Source: Celerinatantimonas diazotrophica (GTDB lineage: Bacteria; Pseudomonadota; Gammaproteobacteria; Enterobacterales; Celerinatantimonadaceae). From it: DNA of 64,000 nucleotides. Positions 46,357-55,887 of the stretch are shown here, piece after piece. The translations under genes were made by a program, and so were the position numbers. Every line of letters starts with the position of its first letter. Within the stretch, counting starts at the first letter, position 1. The notes beneath the pieces were generated by a model, which had not been told where the DNA came from, did not search any database, and was given only the letters and a program-made list of their open reading frames with translations. The stretch spans positions 62,001 to 126,000 of the forward strand of contig NZ_SMGD01000016.1 of the NCBI RefSeq assembly GCF_004339545.1. Reading direction: 5' to 3'.

Positions 46357-47811
46357 TTAATTGAGTGCCTGAGTATAGATATCACAGTATTGATGGGCTG
46401 CTTTATCCCAGCTAAATTCGCGTTGCATCGCTCGTTTTCGCATGAGCGATAGTTGCTCCGGTTCTTCAAGATAGGCGAGCAGAGCCCTGCGTAATAGATT
46501 GAGTAATTCGCTACTCTCTGGCGGGTAAAAAATAAACCCATCGGCGTCATCTTGGTTTTGGTCGTAATCAACGACTGTATCCTGTAGACCGCCTACGCCA
46601 CGTATAATGGGAATCGTGCCATAGGCAAGACTATACATCTGATTGAGTCCACAGGGCTCAAATAACGAGGGCATTAAAAAAAAGTCACTTCCGGCTTCAA
46701 TGAGATGTGCCAGAGGGTTGGAGTAGGCATTTACAAAACGTAACTTATCCGGATAACGCTGTTGGAGTCGATCCAACTGTTGAGCAATTTGACTGTCTCC
46801 CGTTCCAATGATAACAACTTGAACATGGTGTCGTAAAAACAGTTCTAATGCCGGGAGTAAAATATAAAACCCTTTTTGCTCGGTGAGGCGACAGACCATG
46901 CCAAACACTGGTATTTGGTTTACAGGTAATTGCAGCTCATTTTGTAATGCTTCTTTGCATTGCCATTTACCGCTCAGGTCATCACAACTGTAATGTGCTG
47001 GCAGCATGCTATCTGTTGTTGGATTCCAATCTTTATAGTCGCAACCATTGAGTATGCCGGTTAAATCACTATGACGTTGCTGAAAAAATTCATGCAGGCC
47101 ATGAGCTCCCAAGCGAGTGAGTAATTCGTTAGCATAATTAGGGCTGACCGCGGTAATTTTATCACTAAAGCGGATCCCAGCTTTAAGCATATTAAGGCAC
47201 TGGTAACCATCGAGTAGTGTATCTACCAGTGGTGCAATCAGATCACCAAACATTTCAAATTGGCGACGCTCAAATTGACCTTGAAAGATGGCGTTATGAA
47301 TCGTTAGAACCGTTTTCGCCTGACCTAACTTTGGATGCGCATGGTATTGGGTTTTGACCAGATAAGGGATGAGGGCGGTATGCCAGTCGTTGCAGTGAAT
47401 GATATCAACATCCAAATCCAATCGCGCAGCCGCTTCTAACACCGATAAATTGAAAAATGCAAAGCGTTCACCATTGTCCGGATAACCATATTCTCCTTCA
47501 CTATAGGGCTGGCTGCGATCATAGTAGTCGTGTTGTTCGATACAGTAGACACAGATGTCTTCGAGCATTAACTGCCATAGCCCTATCTCTTTTTCAAAAC
47601 CGGCTTCAGTTTTAATGCTGAAACGATCGATAAATTGAGCCTCGTCCCGATGCGCGATATTGCGAAAAAAAGGCATGATCAACGTGACCCGATGACCCAG
47701 GTTACGAAGCGCAAGAGGCAGGTACTTGGCAACATCGGCCAAACCTCCAGTCTTGATAAATCCTTCAATTTCTGAAGCTACAAACAAGACATTGACTGAT
47801 TCTTTGCTCAC
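46357..47811 (-). CDS. glgA: Glycogen synthase (ADP-glucose type)
   Basis: A GT5 glycosyltransferase of 484 residues that extends glycogen from ADP-glucose. It begins with VLFVASEIEGFIKTGGLADV, where KTGGL binds ADP-glucose. GMVCRLTEQKGFYIL, PSLFEPCGLNQMYSLAYGTIPI and GVGGLQDTV form the C-terminal catalytic half. The start is GTG 47811 after AAAGGAGTGG. No other glg genes are nearby, which is unusual for an enzyme mostly found in a glg operon. Confidence 0.95.
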   Translation of the reverse strand: MSKESVNVLFVASEIEGFIKTGGLADVAKYLPLALRNLGHRVTLIMPFFRNIAHRDEAQFIDRFSIKTEAGFEKEIGLWQLMLEDICVYCIEQHDYYDRSQPYSEGEYGYPDNGERFAFFNLSVLEAAARLDLDVDIIHCNDWHTALIPYLVKTQYHAHPKLGQAKTVLTIHNAIFQGQFERRQFEMFGDLIAPLVDTLLDGYQCLNMLKAGIRFSDKITAVSPNYANELLTRLGAHGLHEFFQQRHSDLTGILNGCDYKDWNPTTDSMLPAHYSCDDLSGKWQCKEALQNELQLPVNQIPVFGMVCRLTEQKGFYILLPALELFLRHHVQVVIIGTGDSQIAQQLDRLQQRYPDKLRFVNAYSNPLAHLIEAGSDFFLMPSLFEPCGLNQMYSLAYGTIPIIRGVGGLQDTVVDYDQNQDDADGFIFYPPESSELLNLLRRALLAYLEEPEQLSLMRKRAMQREFSWDKAAHQYCDIYTQALN

Positions 47812-47926
47812 CCACCACTCCTTTTGATTCTTTGCCTGCCTTGCTGTTTGATAGTAGCAAAAAACAGTGCAAATTTCTGAATTTAGTCATCATACTCGTC
47901 TCCGTCATAGGCTGCACTACATGTCA

Positions 47927-49000
47927 CTATTTCGGTTTTTCTGTGAGTATCATGGAGTTGATTAAAAGTTCCAGCTCTTCTATCTGTTCACACATCTTAC
48001 GGCTGAGCCAGATGTAGCCATAAATAGAGAAAATCGCATCTTGCTGGTAACGCTGAGTATCCGGGGTGTATTGCTCAAGCTGAGTGACTAATTCTTCGAG
48101 CTCCTGAGTCAAAGACGGTTGAGTATGACTGGATCCATTGATTAAAAAGACGGATAAGTTACTCAGCTGCTGCTGGATGATCCGGCGAGTTTGGCGGAGT
48201 AACTGTGCGTTAATCATCCAAAATCGACCATCACGTGATGCCCAATAACTCTCAATTAGTAGCTCAAATGTGCCAATGAGATCTCTGCAAACGGTCTGGA
48301 GACGATCGAACTGCGCATGTTTAATGTGTGTTTCTCGGCTAGCCGCATTAATAAATGCCCGCATTTTTATCACACGATTGAGTTCTATCTGCAGGCGATT
48401 TGCTAAGTGAGGCCGTTCGACTAAGTTTATAGAGGTATATGCTCCATAAATTTTACCCAGTGAATTTAACGCATCGCTCATCTGTAATCGCCAGTGAATA
48501 AACGCACGCTGTGGGTAGATGCTGGTCAGCAATAGTGCGGTAATTGCCCCTAAAATCACATCTCCTGCACGCCACAGTGCGGTGGTGATATCTCCTGGCT
48601 CGGCACTAGCCACTACGGCTAAAGTAATCCCGATTAACATGGCCATATATGGACGTTTGCCGAGCGCTAAGTAGCCGGAAAAAAACATGACTAGCGCGCA
48701 CCAAATCAACATTAAGGGTACAGAATAGAGTTCGAGATAAAGGGCAATCAACCCAGAACTAGCCCCTAGGATCGTTCCTAGAATTCGATGCAATGAACGC
48801 TGTTTGACGTTGCCCCAAAATGACATCGGTCCGAGTAATACGACCAATGTAATCAATGGCCAGCTACCTTCGGGAATACCACTGATACGAATCGCCATCA
48901 ACGTAATGACAAACGCTAACCCAATGCGAACACCGTGGGCCACTCGGTAGTGGCGATACAGAATATTTTCGAATTTACCGATTTTGTGACTTAAAGACAC
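47927..49000 (-). CDS. FUSC-family inner-membrane protein (YeeA-like)
   Basis: A 357-residue protein starting at GTG 49000. The N-terminal half holds about six membrane helices (24-165) with GSWPLITLVVLLGP and SLHRILGTILGASSGL, the repeated pattern of FUSC/aromatic-acid exporter proteins. The C-terminal half is a soluble helical domain. It is the size of E. coli YeeA. Relatives include AaeB-type efflux proteins, but they are roughly twice as long; the substrate is unknown. Confidence 0.87.
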   Translation of the reverse strand: MSLSHKIGKFENILYRHYRVAHGVRIGLAFVITLMAIRISGIPEGSWPLITLVVLLGPMSFWGNVKQRSLHRILGTILGASSGLIALYLELYSVPLMLIWCALVMFFSGYLALGKRPYMAMLIGITLAVVASAEPGDITTALWRAGDVILGAITALLLTSIYPQRAFIHWRLQMSDALNSLGKIYGAYTSINLVERPHLANRLQIELNRVIKMRAFINAASRETHIKHAQFDRLQTVCRDLIGTFELLIESYWASRDGRFWMINAQLLRQTRRIIQQQLSNLSVFLINGSSHTQPSLTQELEELVTQLEQYTPDTQRYQQDAIFSIYGYIWLSRKMCEQIEELELLINSMILTEKPK

Positions 49001-49100
49001 TATTGTACCGTTTCAGTGATTAAAGAGTGGGCAAGAAAGCGGCAATTTTAGCGGACAGCGCCATGACATAAAAGAGTTGATACGCTTTTATTTTATAAAA

Positions 49101-49140
49101 ATACAAATATTCAGTAAGCGTATTAAAACGCTTACTGAAT
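49101..49140 (-). terminator. Terminator after gpmA
   Basis: A perfect 12-bp stem, ATTCAGTAAGCG/CGCTTACTGAAT, with an 8-base loop, followed on the minus strand by ATTTGTATTTTT. It lies 13 bp after the gpmA stop. Confidence 0.85.
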
Positions 49141-49152
49141 GTTGAGACGATA

Positions 49153-49908
49153 TTACTGTTTAGCGCTACCTTGTTTGGCAACTGCAGCCATTTTAGCTTC
49201 TAGTTCAGCTTGGTCACCTAAGTAGTAATGTTTAAGGGGTTTGAGGTTTTCATCAAACTCATAAACAAGGGGCACACCGGTTGGGATGTTTAAACCGACA
49301 ATGTCATCTTCTGAAATATTATCTAAGTATTTGACCAGAGCCCGAATACTATTACCGTGGGCCGCAATCAGTACTTTTTTACCCGCTTTTAAGTCAGGAG
49401 CAATGACATCTTCCCAGTAGGGTAGCACACGATCAATGGTGGTTTTTAAACTTTCAGCTTTGGGCCACTGATTCGATTCTAAATCCTGATAACGTGGATC
49501 ATTGCCTGGATAATACTCATTACTTTCATCGAGCAATGGTGGCAAGGTATCAAAGCTACGGCGCCAGATGAGGACTTGTTCATCACCATATTTTTTTGCG
49601 GTCTCTGCTTTATTTAACCCTTGCAGAGCACCATAATGGCGTTCATTTAAGCGCCAACTACGAACGACTGGAATCCACATTAAATCTAACTCTTCAAGAG
49701 CCAACCAGAGTGTTTTAATTGCTCTTTTTAATCGGGAGGTGTAAGCAATATCAAATGTAAATCCGGCATCTTTTAGCAGTTGACCACCCTGTTTGGCTTC
49801 TTCTATCCCTTTGGCGGATAGGGGAACATCGGCCCATCCGGTAAAACGGTTTTCTTGATTCCACTGACTTTCGCCATGGCGAATTAATACTAGTTTAATC
49901 GTGGCCAT
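49153..49908 (-). CDS. gpmA: 2,3-bisphosphoglycerate-dependent phosphoglycerate mutase
   Basis: Glycolytic enzyme of 251 residues that interconverts 3- and 2-phosphoglycerate. The phosphohistidine motif [18 protein letters not shown] opens the protein. [17 protein letters not shown] and [14 protein letters not shown] contain the remaining catalytic residues. The length matches the E. coli enzyme. It is monocistronic between a terminator and the ypdA region. Confidence 0.97.
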   Translation of the reverse strand: MATIKLVLIRHGESQWNQENRFTGWADVPLSAKGIEEAKQGGQLLKDAGFTFDIAYTSRLKRAIKTLWLALEELDLMWIPVVRSWRLNERHYGALQGLNKAETAKKYGDEQVLIWRRSFDTLPPLLDESNEYYPGNDPRYQDLESNQWPKAESLKTTIDRVLPYWEDVIAPDLKAGKKVLIAAHGNSIRALVKYLDNISEDDIVGLNIPTGVPLVYEFDENLKPLKHYYLGDQAELEAKMAAVAKQGSAKQ

Positions 49909-50219
49909 GATTTCTCCTCATGATTGATTTATGCTAATGATTGATTTTTGCTCCACTTATATTTTTAGCAACAGAGTTACAAGAAACGTTGCTGTTTATT
50001 ATTGTGTTGTTGTTGGTTATCTTCGTTGCCTGTGACGCATCCGTCAAGTACTGAACTATTTTTGCCACTCGCCGATGCTGATTGCCCAGCAGGCCGGTAA
50101 TTTTTTACTACTCACTAAGAATAAAAAGCAATTGATAATTATCACGTTTCATCCAGATCAACGTTTGTGACTATAAAAGTCATTAGGATCGATGTGGAAG
50201 TCATCCAAAGGAGAGCGAT
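49909..50219. other. Upstream region of ypdA with a 12-bp palindrome
   Basis: Between divergent gpmA and ypdA. The perfect palindrome TGATAATTATCA lies at 50133-50144, 75 bp before the ypdA start; it could be an operator, but no factor is assigned. No coding frame is present. Confidence 0.45.
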
Positions 50220-51890
50220 TTGTCATTTTACCAGCAATTTATGATGTTGGTTGGGGTGTTTGAGCGAGCTGCTTTAATCTTAATGGTATTGTTTTTACTG
50301 ACTCGCACAAGCCATTTTCAGAGTTTGTTTCGCAAACAAAATCACCATCCACTGGAATCAGGAGCCATAGCTCTTTTATTTACGCTATTTGCGGTATTTA
50401 GCACTTATACAGGGATTCATGTCGATGGTTCACTGGTGAATGTGCGGATTATAGCCATTATGTCAGGTGGCATATTATTTGGTCCTGTCGTCGGGATCCC
50501 CGCCGGGATCATTTCTGGCTTGCATCGTTATCTGATTGATATCCATGGACCAACGTCATTACCCTGTCTGATTACGAGTATATTGGCGGGGCTTTTATCT
50601 GCTGTTATTCATATCCGTGCCAAAAAACAGCAGTACTGGATCTGGGGGATCTGTGCGGGTTTGCTTTGCGAAGTTTTGACCATGACTTTGATTCTGATTT
50701 TTGTTGAAGATCGTCACCAAGGTCTTTTGATTGTAAAAACGATTGCCATGCCGATGATCATCGGTGAGGTCTCCATTGGATTGATGATTCAGCTGGTACA
50801 AAGTCTTGATAATGAAAATGATCGAGTGGCAGCCACTCAGGCCAAATTAGCGCTGGATATTGCCAACAAAACATTGCCCTATTTTCGAGAGAGTAGTCGT
50901 GAGTCGATGCGCAAGGTCTGCGCGATAATCCGCCATGACATTGAGGCGGATGCTGTGGCTATTACTGATACCAAAGATGTACTGGCGTTCGTTGGTGAAT
51001 ATGAGCACGAATATTGGAAAAACTATCAAGGTATGAGTCGTTATACTCGGGCCGCTTTGGTTAAAGATAAGATATTGATCCATAACGAAGCCGATTTCGA
51101 CGGTTTTCATTCGTTGCTGATCATTCCGCTACATGAGTCTGGTAGTATGACGGGCGCACTAAAAATTTACTATAAACGGCGTTATAAAATCACCAATGCA
51201 CTGCGTGAAATGGCAGTAGGCTTATCGCATGTCATCTCAACCCAAATGGAAGTGGCTAAAGTCGAGAAACTCAAGCAAGCTGCAACTAAAGCGGAGTTTT
51301 CAGCACTACAGAATAAAATTAACCCTCACTTTCTGTTTAATACATTAAATGCAATTTCTTCATTAATCCGGATGCGTCCAGATGAAGCAAGGGAACTGAT
51401 CAGCAGACTTGCAGATTTTCTGCGTTATAACTTGACTCATAATGAAGCACTTATTCCCATTGATGAGGAGCTGGCGCAGGTTCGTGATTATATTGCCATT
51501 GAAAAAGCCCGCTATGGCAACAAGCTTAAGGTTACCTTTGAAGTCGAGCCATTGGATATTAAAATCCCTAGTCTGATGATTCAGCCGTTGGTGGAGAATG
51601 CCATTGGCCATGGTATTCAGCCTAAAAAAGGCCCTGGTGAAGTGCGGATTAAAGTCATCCGTAAGGACAATCCGCCCCAAGCGGAGATCTCGGTGTGTGA
51701 TAGTGGGGTTGGCATTGCTCCGGCACTGATCGAGCAACTGCATGAGGGCACCATAGGCAGTAAGCATATCGGTTTGAGTAATGTTGACCAGCGGGTGCGA
51801 ATGTTATACGGCGAACAACTGAAGGTCAGACGCTTAGAACCGGGGACTGAAGTTAAATTTACTATTCCGCTGACGCCTCAGCGCAGCTAA
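50220..51890 (+). CDS. ypdA: LytS-type sensor histidine kinase YpdA
   Basis: A 556-residue sensor kinase. The N-terminal 5TM LYT domain (about 1-200) includes VDGSLVNVRIIAIMSGGILFGP and SGLHRYLIDIHGPTSLPC. A GAF domain (about 220-345) and the His kinase follow; NKINPHFLFNTLNAIS carries H370. MIQPLVENAIGHGIQPKKG and SKHIGLSNVDQRV form the ATP site. It aligns along its whole length with E. coli YpdA, which senses extracellular pyruvate. The start is TTG 50220 after AAAGGAGAG. The response regulator follows 20 bp later. Confidence 0.93.
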   Translation: MSFYQQFMMLVGVFERAALILMVLFLLTRTSHFQSLFRKQNHHPLESGAIALLFTLFAVFSTYTGIHVDGSLVNVRIIAIMSGGILFGPVVGIPAGIISGLHRYLIDIHGPTSLPCLITSILAGLLSAVIHIRAKKQQYWIWGICAGLLCEVLTMTLILIFVEDRHQGLLIVKTIAMPMIIGEVSIGLMIQLVQSLDNENDRVAATQAKLALDIANKTLPYFRESSRESMRKVCAIIRHDIEADAVAITDTKDVLAFVGEYEHEYWKNYQGMSRYTRAALVKDKILIHNEADFDGFHSLLIIPLHESGSMTGALKIYYKRRYKITNALREMAVGLSHVISTQMEVAKVEKLKQAATKAEFSALQNKINPHFLFNTLNAISSLIRMRPDEARELISRLADFLRYNLTHNEALIPIDEELAQVRDYIAIEKARYGNKLKVTFEVEPLDIKIPSLMIQPLVENAIGHGIQPKKGPGEVRIKVIRKDNPPQAEISVCDSGVGIAPALIEQLHEGTIGSKHIGLSNVDQRVRMLYGEQLKVRRLEPGTEVKFTIPLTPQRS

Positions 51891-51909
51891 CAGATGACAT
51901 AGAGTAATT

Positions 51910-52692
51910 ATGCGAGCCATCATTGTTGAAGATGAACCTCTAGCGCAGCAGGAATTAGCGTTTTTAATTGAGAAATATAGCCAGATCGAAGTCGTGGGAT
52001 GCTTTGACGATGGGTTAGAGGCATTTAAATTTTTGCAGTCCAATGAAGTAGATATCGCGTTTTTGGATATTAATGTGCCATCAATTGACGGTATGTTATT
52101 AGCAAAGAATATTCACCAATTTGCCAGACGACCATATATCGTATTCACAACGGCTTATAAAGAGTATGCGGTGGATGCTTTTGAGTTAGAAGCATTTGAT
52201 TATCTGTTAAAGCCCGTGAGCGAAAAGCGCGTTCAAGGTGTTTTAAACAAACTAGAGCAGGCCTGCAAAACACAACCGACGTCTGAGCTGGAAAATAGTG
52301 AGCCACCGCTTGTCAGCGAAGAACCACTGGTTTCGGTCGCACCTAGCACGATGAACCAAGGTGCTTTAAGTGTTGCCTCATCAGATGGCAGAATAGTGGT
52401 GATTAAGGTTGCGGATATCTGTTATCTTGAAGCGAATGAAAAAGTCACTTATGTGGTCACAGCGAAAGGTCAGTATAGTCTGAATCAGATGCTGAGTGAG
52501 GTCGTTAAACGGTTACCTGAGCGGCAATTCTTCCGATGTCATCGTTCTTATTGCGTCAATTTGGAGCAAATTGCAGAAATAATTCCAGGTTTTAACTCGA
52601 CCTACCAACTCCGGCTGCGACATGTGAATACAATGATTCCGGTGAGTCGGTCTAACCTTAAGTTGTTTCGAGAGTTGATGCAGATTTGCTGA
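51910..52692 (+). CDS. ypdB: LytTR-type response regulator YpdB
   Basis: A 260-residue response regulator. The receiver (about 1-118) has VEDEPLAQQE, phosphoacceptor D53 in AFLDINVPSIDG, and KPVSEKRV. A serine/proline-rich linker follows. The LytTR DNA-binding domain (about 155-258) has RIVVIKVADICYLEANEKVTYVV and RCHRSYCVN. It forms an operon with ypdA. In E. coli the partner activates yhjX; here the yhjX homologue is the next gene, converging. Confidence 0.93.
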   Translation: MRAIIVEDEPLAQQELAFLIEKYSQIEVVGCFDDGLEAFKFLQSNEVDIAFLDINVPSIDGMLLAKNIHQFARRPYIVFTTAYKEYAVDAFELEAFDYLLKPVSEKRVQGVLNKLEQACKTQPTSELENSEPPLVSEEPLVSVAPSTMNQGALSVASSDGRIVVIKVADICYLEANEKVTYVVTAKGQYSLNQMLSEVVKRLPERQFFRCHRSYCVNLEQIAEIIPGFNSTYQLRLRHVNTMIPVSRSNLKLFRELMQIC

Positions 52693-52706
52693 TAAGGCTT
52701 TTACAG

Positions 52707-52735
52707 ATAAAAAAAACCGCTGCTAATGCAGCGGT
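52707..52735 (-). terminator. Terminator of yhjX
   Basis: ACCGCTGC/GCAGCGGT stem at 52716-52735 with a 4-base loop. On the minus strand it is followed by eight T. It may also end ypdB transcripts, though the T-tract favours the minus strand. Confidence 0.85.
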
Positions 52736-52753
52736 CAATAAAAGTGGTACGAT

Positions 52754-53995
52754 TTAGTGAGATTGCTGAGCAAAGAGTCCTTGATGTTCGAAACCTTTAT
52801 TTTGAACTGTTCCGGGTTGACGAACCATTAAGGATATGACGAGAGAAATGGCCAGCAAGACTAATATGAGATAGAAAGTTGGTACGAACCCACCTAATAG
52901 ACTTGAAACCATGGACGCTGCCAGGGAACCGATTCCGAATCCTAAATAGATTGCTCCATAGTTTTTGGTCAGGTTTGTCATCCCAAAGAAGTCACTGACT
53001 AATGATGGGAACACCGTAATAGTGCCGCCAAAGCTAAAGGCGATACAAGCGATGGCTAGATAGAAACTCATGCTGCCACTGGTATGGAACAATAAAAGTG
53101 CAATCCCAAATAAGCTTAACACCAGCGCAATGCTAACAACTCTGATTCGCGCCATTTTGTCAGATAAAACACCTAATATTAAGCGACCCAGTAAGTTTGC
53201 CAACGCGATAACCGCGACCGATTGAGTGGCTGTTGCTAACGATAAATGAACCATATTTGTACCAATATCTTTGGCAACCCCGATAACAAATAAGCCACTC
53301 ATACAAACGGTTAAAAAGATGAGCGCCAACATCCAAAATTGTGGGTGAACGATTGATTCTGCCAGCGTGAATTCACGAGATTGGGCTGCTGATGCAACTT
53401 TTGCGGACTGATTGCCAGCAACAGGGGCATCTTTCATCATCAATCCTCCGATGAGGATAATGGCTAAACACAACATCCCCCAGATCTGAAATGTCTGAGC
53501 TAGATGGAAATGGTTCAATAAGAATAAATTAATATATTTAAAGCCTAAACTACCCAGTCCGTATGCACCGATAGAAAGAGCACTAATGAGTCCTTTTCGT
53601 TCCGGAAACCATTTTACACAGTTGGAGAGGGTCATCAGGTAACCGGTGCCATCGGCCAGTCCCAAAATGATGCCAGCGAATAGATATAAAGACCATAAAT
53701 TGGCACTAATCGAGGTGAGCATTAAGCCGGCACCCATTAAAACGGCCGCGGCGATAGTGACGTTGCGCACGCCAAAGCGATCTTGTAACTTCCCAGAAAT
53801 AGAAGAAGCAACAGCGAGTGCTAAGCTGAGCAAACCAAATGAAAATGCGACCTTGTTCACGGGTTCGTGAAGTTTACTTGCCAACCCTGAGTTAAATAGG
53901 CTCCAAGTATAAACTGAACCTAATGCAAATTGAGCCATGATTGTACCAATCAGTGTCATCATCCTGATCCGTTGCTGCTGTTTGCTATGGGTCAT
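52754..53995 (-). CDS. yhjX: OFA-family MFS transporter YhjX
   Basis: A 413-residue, 12-helix transporter of the oxalate/formate antiporter family. It aligns throughout with E. coli YhjX: TLIGTIMAQFALGSVYTWSL, SFGLLSLALAVASSISGKLQ, GLADGTGYLMTLSNCVKWFP, YGLGSLGFKYI and FFGMTNLTKNYGAIYLGFG. YhjX is induced by YpdAB in response to pyruvate and was proposed to handle it. GGAAGGAG lies before ATG 53995. It is convergent with ypdB. The E. coli genes are far apart, so this linkage is notable. Confidence 0.92.
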   Translation of the reverse strand: MTHSKQQQRIRMMTLIGTIMAQFALGSVYTWSLFNSGLASKLHEPVNKVAFSFGLLSLALAVASSISGKLQDRFGVRNVTIAAAVLMGAGLMLTSISANLWSLYLFAGIILGLADGTGYLMTLSNCVKWFPERKGLISALSIGAYGLGSLGFKYINLFLLNHFHLAQTFQIWGMLCLAIILIGGLMMKDAPVAGNQSAKVASAAQSREFTLAESIVHPQFWMLALIFLTVCMSGLFVIGVAKDIGTNMVHLSLATATQSVAVIALANLLGRLILGVLSDKMARIRVVSIALVLSLFGIALLLFHTSGSMSFYLAIACIAFSFGGTITVFPSLVSDFFGMTNLTKNYGAIYLGFGIGSLAASMVSSLLGGFVPTFYLILVLLAISLVISLMVRQPGTVQNKGFEHQGLFAQQSH

Positions 53996-54103
53996 TACAG
54001 ACTCCTTCCCAATAGTTATTAACCTTATCTGTGGTTAATAAACCGCTTTTAAGAAGGCTGAGCAATAGGTTGGTTTAAAGATAAAATGAGTGGTTTTCAC
54101 AAT

Positions 54104-54133
54104 GGAATGAATGGCATTTATAAGGAATGAATG
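54104..54133 (-). promoter_or_regulatory. Tandem direct repeat upstream of yhjX, predicted YpdB operator
   Basis: GGAATGAATG occurs at 54104-54113 and again at 54124-54133 (plus-strand reading), a perfect 10-bp repeat with 20-bp period. Read towards yhjX, it is CATTCATTCC twice. The reported E. coli YpdB site is a direct repeat of GGCATTTCAT with 11-bp spacing; the resemblance is partial (CATTCAT versus CATTTCAT) but the architecture fits LytTR binding. It lies about 110-140 bp before the yhjX start. Confidence 0.6.
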
Positions 54134-54175
54134 ACTTACCAAAAATCAACAGCAATGGATGCATGATTTTATTAT

Positions 54176-54189
54176 TTGATATAGATCAA
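54176..54189. promoter_or_regulatory. Perfect FNR/CRP-family box upstream of yhjX
   Basis: TTGATATAGATCAA is a perfect match to the FNR consensus TTGAT-N4-ATCAA. It lies 43 bp further from yhjX than the direct repeats and about 180 bp before the yhjX start. The sigma-54 activator gene on the other side points away, so yhjX is the only gene it could control. Confidence 0.65.
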
Positions 54190-54242
54190 TATGTTAAATT
54201 TACTTAACAAGCATCAATGAATGTTAATAAAGCAAAATGGCT

Positions 54243-54273
54243 AATGACGACCGAACCTAGTTACGTCGTCATT
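54243..54273 (-). terminator. Hairpin after the sigma-54 activator gene
   Basis: AATGACGAC pairs with GTCGTCATT across a 13-base loop, 15 bp beyond the stop codon. The T-tract is absent on the minus strand, so termination is likely but not certain. Confidence 0.6.
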
Positions 54274-54287
54274 GAGACAATCTAAAA

Positions 54288-55625
54288 CTAGATTTCGTCG
54301 TCTTTAATCGCGTAGCTATGTAATTTGTTATAGAGCGTTTTGACGCTAATTCCCAGCAGTTCAGCGGCTCTTGTTTTGTTATTTTCACATGCTTTGAGCG
54401 TGTCAATAATCAACGTTTTTTCGGCTTCTTTAATAGACGTGCCTGGGCCGATTGAAGTTGGGTGGATCTGTGACGGTTGGGTGATCGTGGGCAGCTCATT
54501 GAGCGTGATCTGATTATTGGCAAGAATATGAGCTCTTTCGATGCAGTGCTTGAGTTCACGGACATTACCAGGCCAACTATACTGGCTCAGTTGCTGCTCG
54601 GCTTCAGGTGTTAAAGTGATACATGCACCAGTTTGTTGATTACGATAAGCTAAAAAATGTTTTGCAAGAGCCAGAATATCATCACCACGTTGATTTAATG
54701 CGGGCAATTGGATAGGAAAATGAGCTAATCGAAAATACAGGTCTTCACGTAGATAATTTTCTTCAATGGCACTGAGTGGATCTCGGTTAGTGGCTGCAAC
54801 GATGCGTACATTAACCGACTGCGGTTGTTCACTGCCTAATTTCTGGTATTCACCGGTTTCCAAGACTCGTAATAATTTACTCTGTAAAGCCAGTGGCATT
54901 TCCGTAATTTCGTCTAAAAATAACGTGCCGCTTTGGCATTGGGCAAACAACCCATCTCGGTTGGCAATCGCTCCGGTAAAGGCCCCCTTTTCGTGGCCAA
55001 ACAACTCACTTTCAATCAATTCGCTACTAAAAGCGGCACAATTGACCGCTATAAACGGTTTATCGGCCCGTAAACTTTGCTGGTGGATCGTCTGTGCAGC
55101 CAATTCTTTACCACTGCCACTTTCACCAATCAGCAACACGTTCGAATCTGTTGGCGCCACACGACGAATAAGCCGATAGAGTCTGCGCATCGGTGCACTT
55201 GAACCCAATAGCAGACCGAATTGGTCTAAGTGTGAACTAAGTGCTTGCTCTTTGGGAGGGCGATTATCAGTACAGTATTCATTGGCAAATTCCTGAAAAA
55301 CTTCCCCAATATGCTCAAGCTCAAGTGGTTGACGAAAGTGATATGCAACACCATGATTCATCATTTTATCGCACCAACGATTGGGGTTACCATCGCTGAT
55401 CAAAATCCAATCTGCACTATTTGATAGTGGGTGATCGATAAAATTCAGATAGTCTTGTTGGCCAAACTGACTGGGTGCAAATACAACCAGATCGATTGCA
55501 TCATCGCTACTTTGTACATCGCCCAAATGAGTGTGGCAGGTGACAGAGAATCCAATTTTTTTTAAAACTGGATGAAGTAACGTATATAGCTGTTCGTTGT
55601 CGCTAATCCACAGCAGTTCGGCCAT
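54288..55625 (-). CDS. Sigma-54-dependent activator with degenerate receiver domain
   Basis: An NtrC-type regulator of 445 residues. GAGGAGACG precedes ATG 55625. The first 115 residues have a receiver-like fold, but the phosphoacceptor position is alanine (DLVVFAPS, A50) and the conserved lysine is glutamine (RQP), so phosphorylation is unlikely. The AAA+ domain (about 135-365) has Walker A GESGSGKE (167-174), GAFTGA (214-219) for sigma-54 contact, and the [19 protein letters not shown] Walker B. A Fis-type HTH ends the protein ([21 protein letters not shown]). The signal is unknown. It lies beside a cluster of small envelope proteins on the same strand. Confidence 0.92.
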   Translation of the reverse strand: MAELLWISDNEQLYTLLHPVLKKIGFSVTCHTHLGDVQSSDDAIDLVVFAPSQFGQQDYLNFIDHPLSNSADWILISDGNPNRWCDKMMNHGVAYHFRQPLELEHIGEVFQEFANEYCTDNRPPKEQALSSHLDQFGLLLGSSAPMRRLYRLIRRVAPTDSNVLLIGESGSGKELAAQTIHQQSLRADKPFIAVNCAAFSSELIESELFGHEKGAFTGAIANRDGLFAQCQSGTLFLDEITEMPLALQSKLLRVLETGEYQKLGSEQPQSVNVRIVAATNRDPLSAIEENYLREDLYFRLAHFPIQLPALNQRGDDILALAKHFLAYRNQQTGACITLTPEAEQQLSQYSWPGNVRELKHCIERAHILANNQITLNELPTITQPSQIHPTSIGPGTSIKEAEKTLIIDTLKACENNKTRAAELLGISVKTLYNKLHSYAIKDDEI

Positions 55626-55695
55626 CTGGCGTCTCCTCAAAAGAATGAGGAACAATATAACATTGACTAGTAGGCTTTCCTATTGTAAGAAACCC

Positions 55696-55803
55696 TTAGC
55701 TCACTATATTTAAACGCAAGATAATCAGTAGAGCACTTAATAAGATAAAAGGCATTGTTAAAGGGAAAAAGGTTTTTATTGGTCTAAGTATAAAATTAAT
55801 CAT
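55696..55803 (-). CDS. Possible 35-residue membrane protein
   Basis: ATG 55803 follows AAGGAATCC. The frame encodes a very hydrophobic peptide (MINFILRPIKTFFPL, then MPFILLSALLIILRLNIVS) with one strong membrane helix, ending at TAA 55696. It lies between the four-helix protein gene and the sigma-54 activator on the same strand. It is too short for ordinary gene callers. I recognise no family. Confidence 0.55.
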   Translation of the reverse strand: MINFILRPIKTFFPLTMPFILLSALLIILRLNIVS

Positions 55804-55887
55804 GGATTCCTTATGGTTCGTTAAACATATGAGCTGATCGTTAGATACTTAAACATGTCACAGCTCAGTGAATAAACCGCTATCGGT

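Noticed and set aside
50220-52692. Assignment of the LytS/LytTR pair as BtsS/BtsR (YehU/YehT)
   Set aside because: Full-length similarity to YpdA, and the adjacent yhjX, favour YpdA/YpdB; BtsSR controls a different transporter (BtsT).
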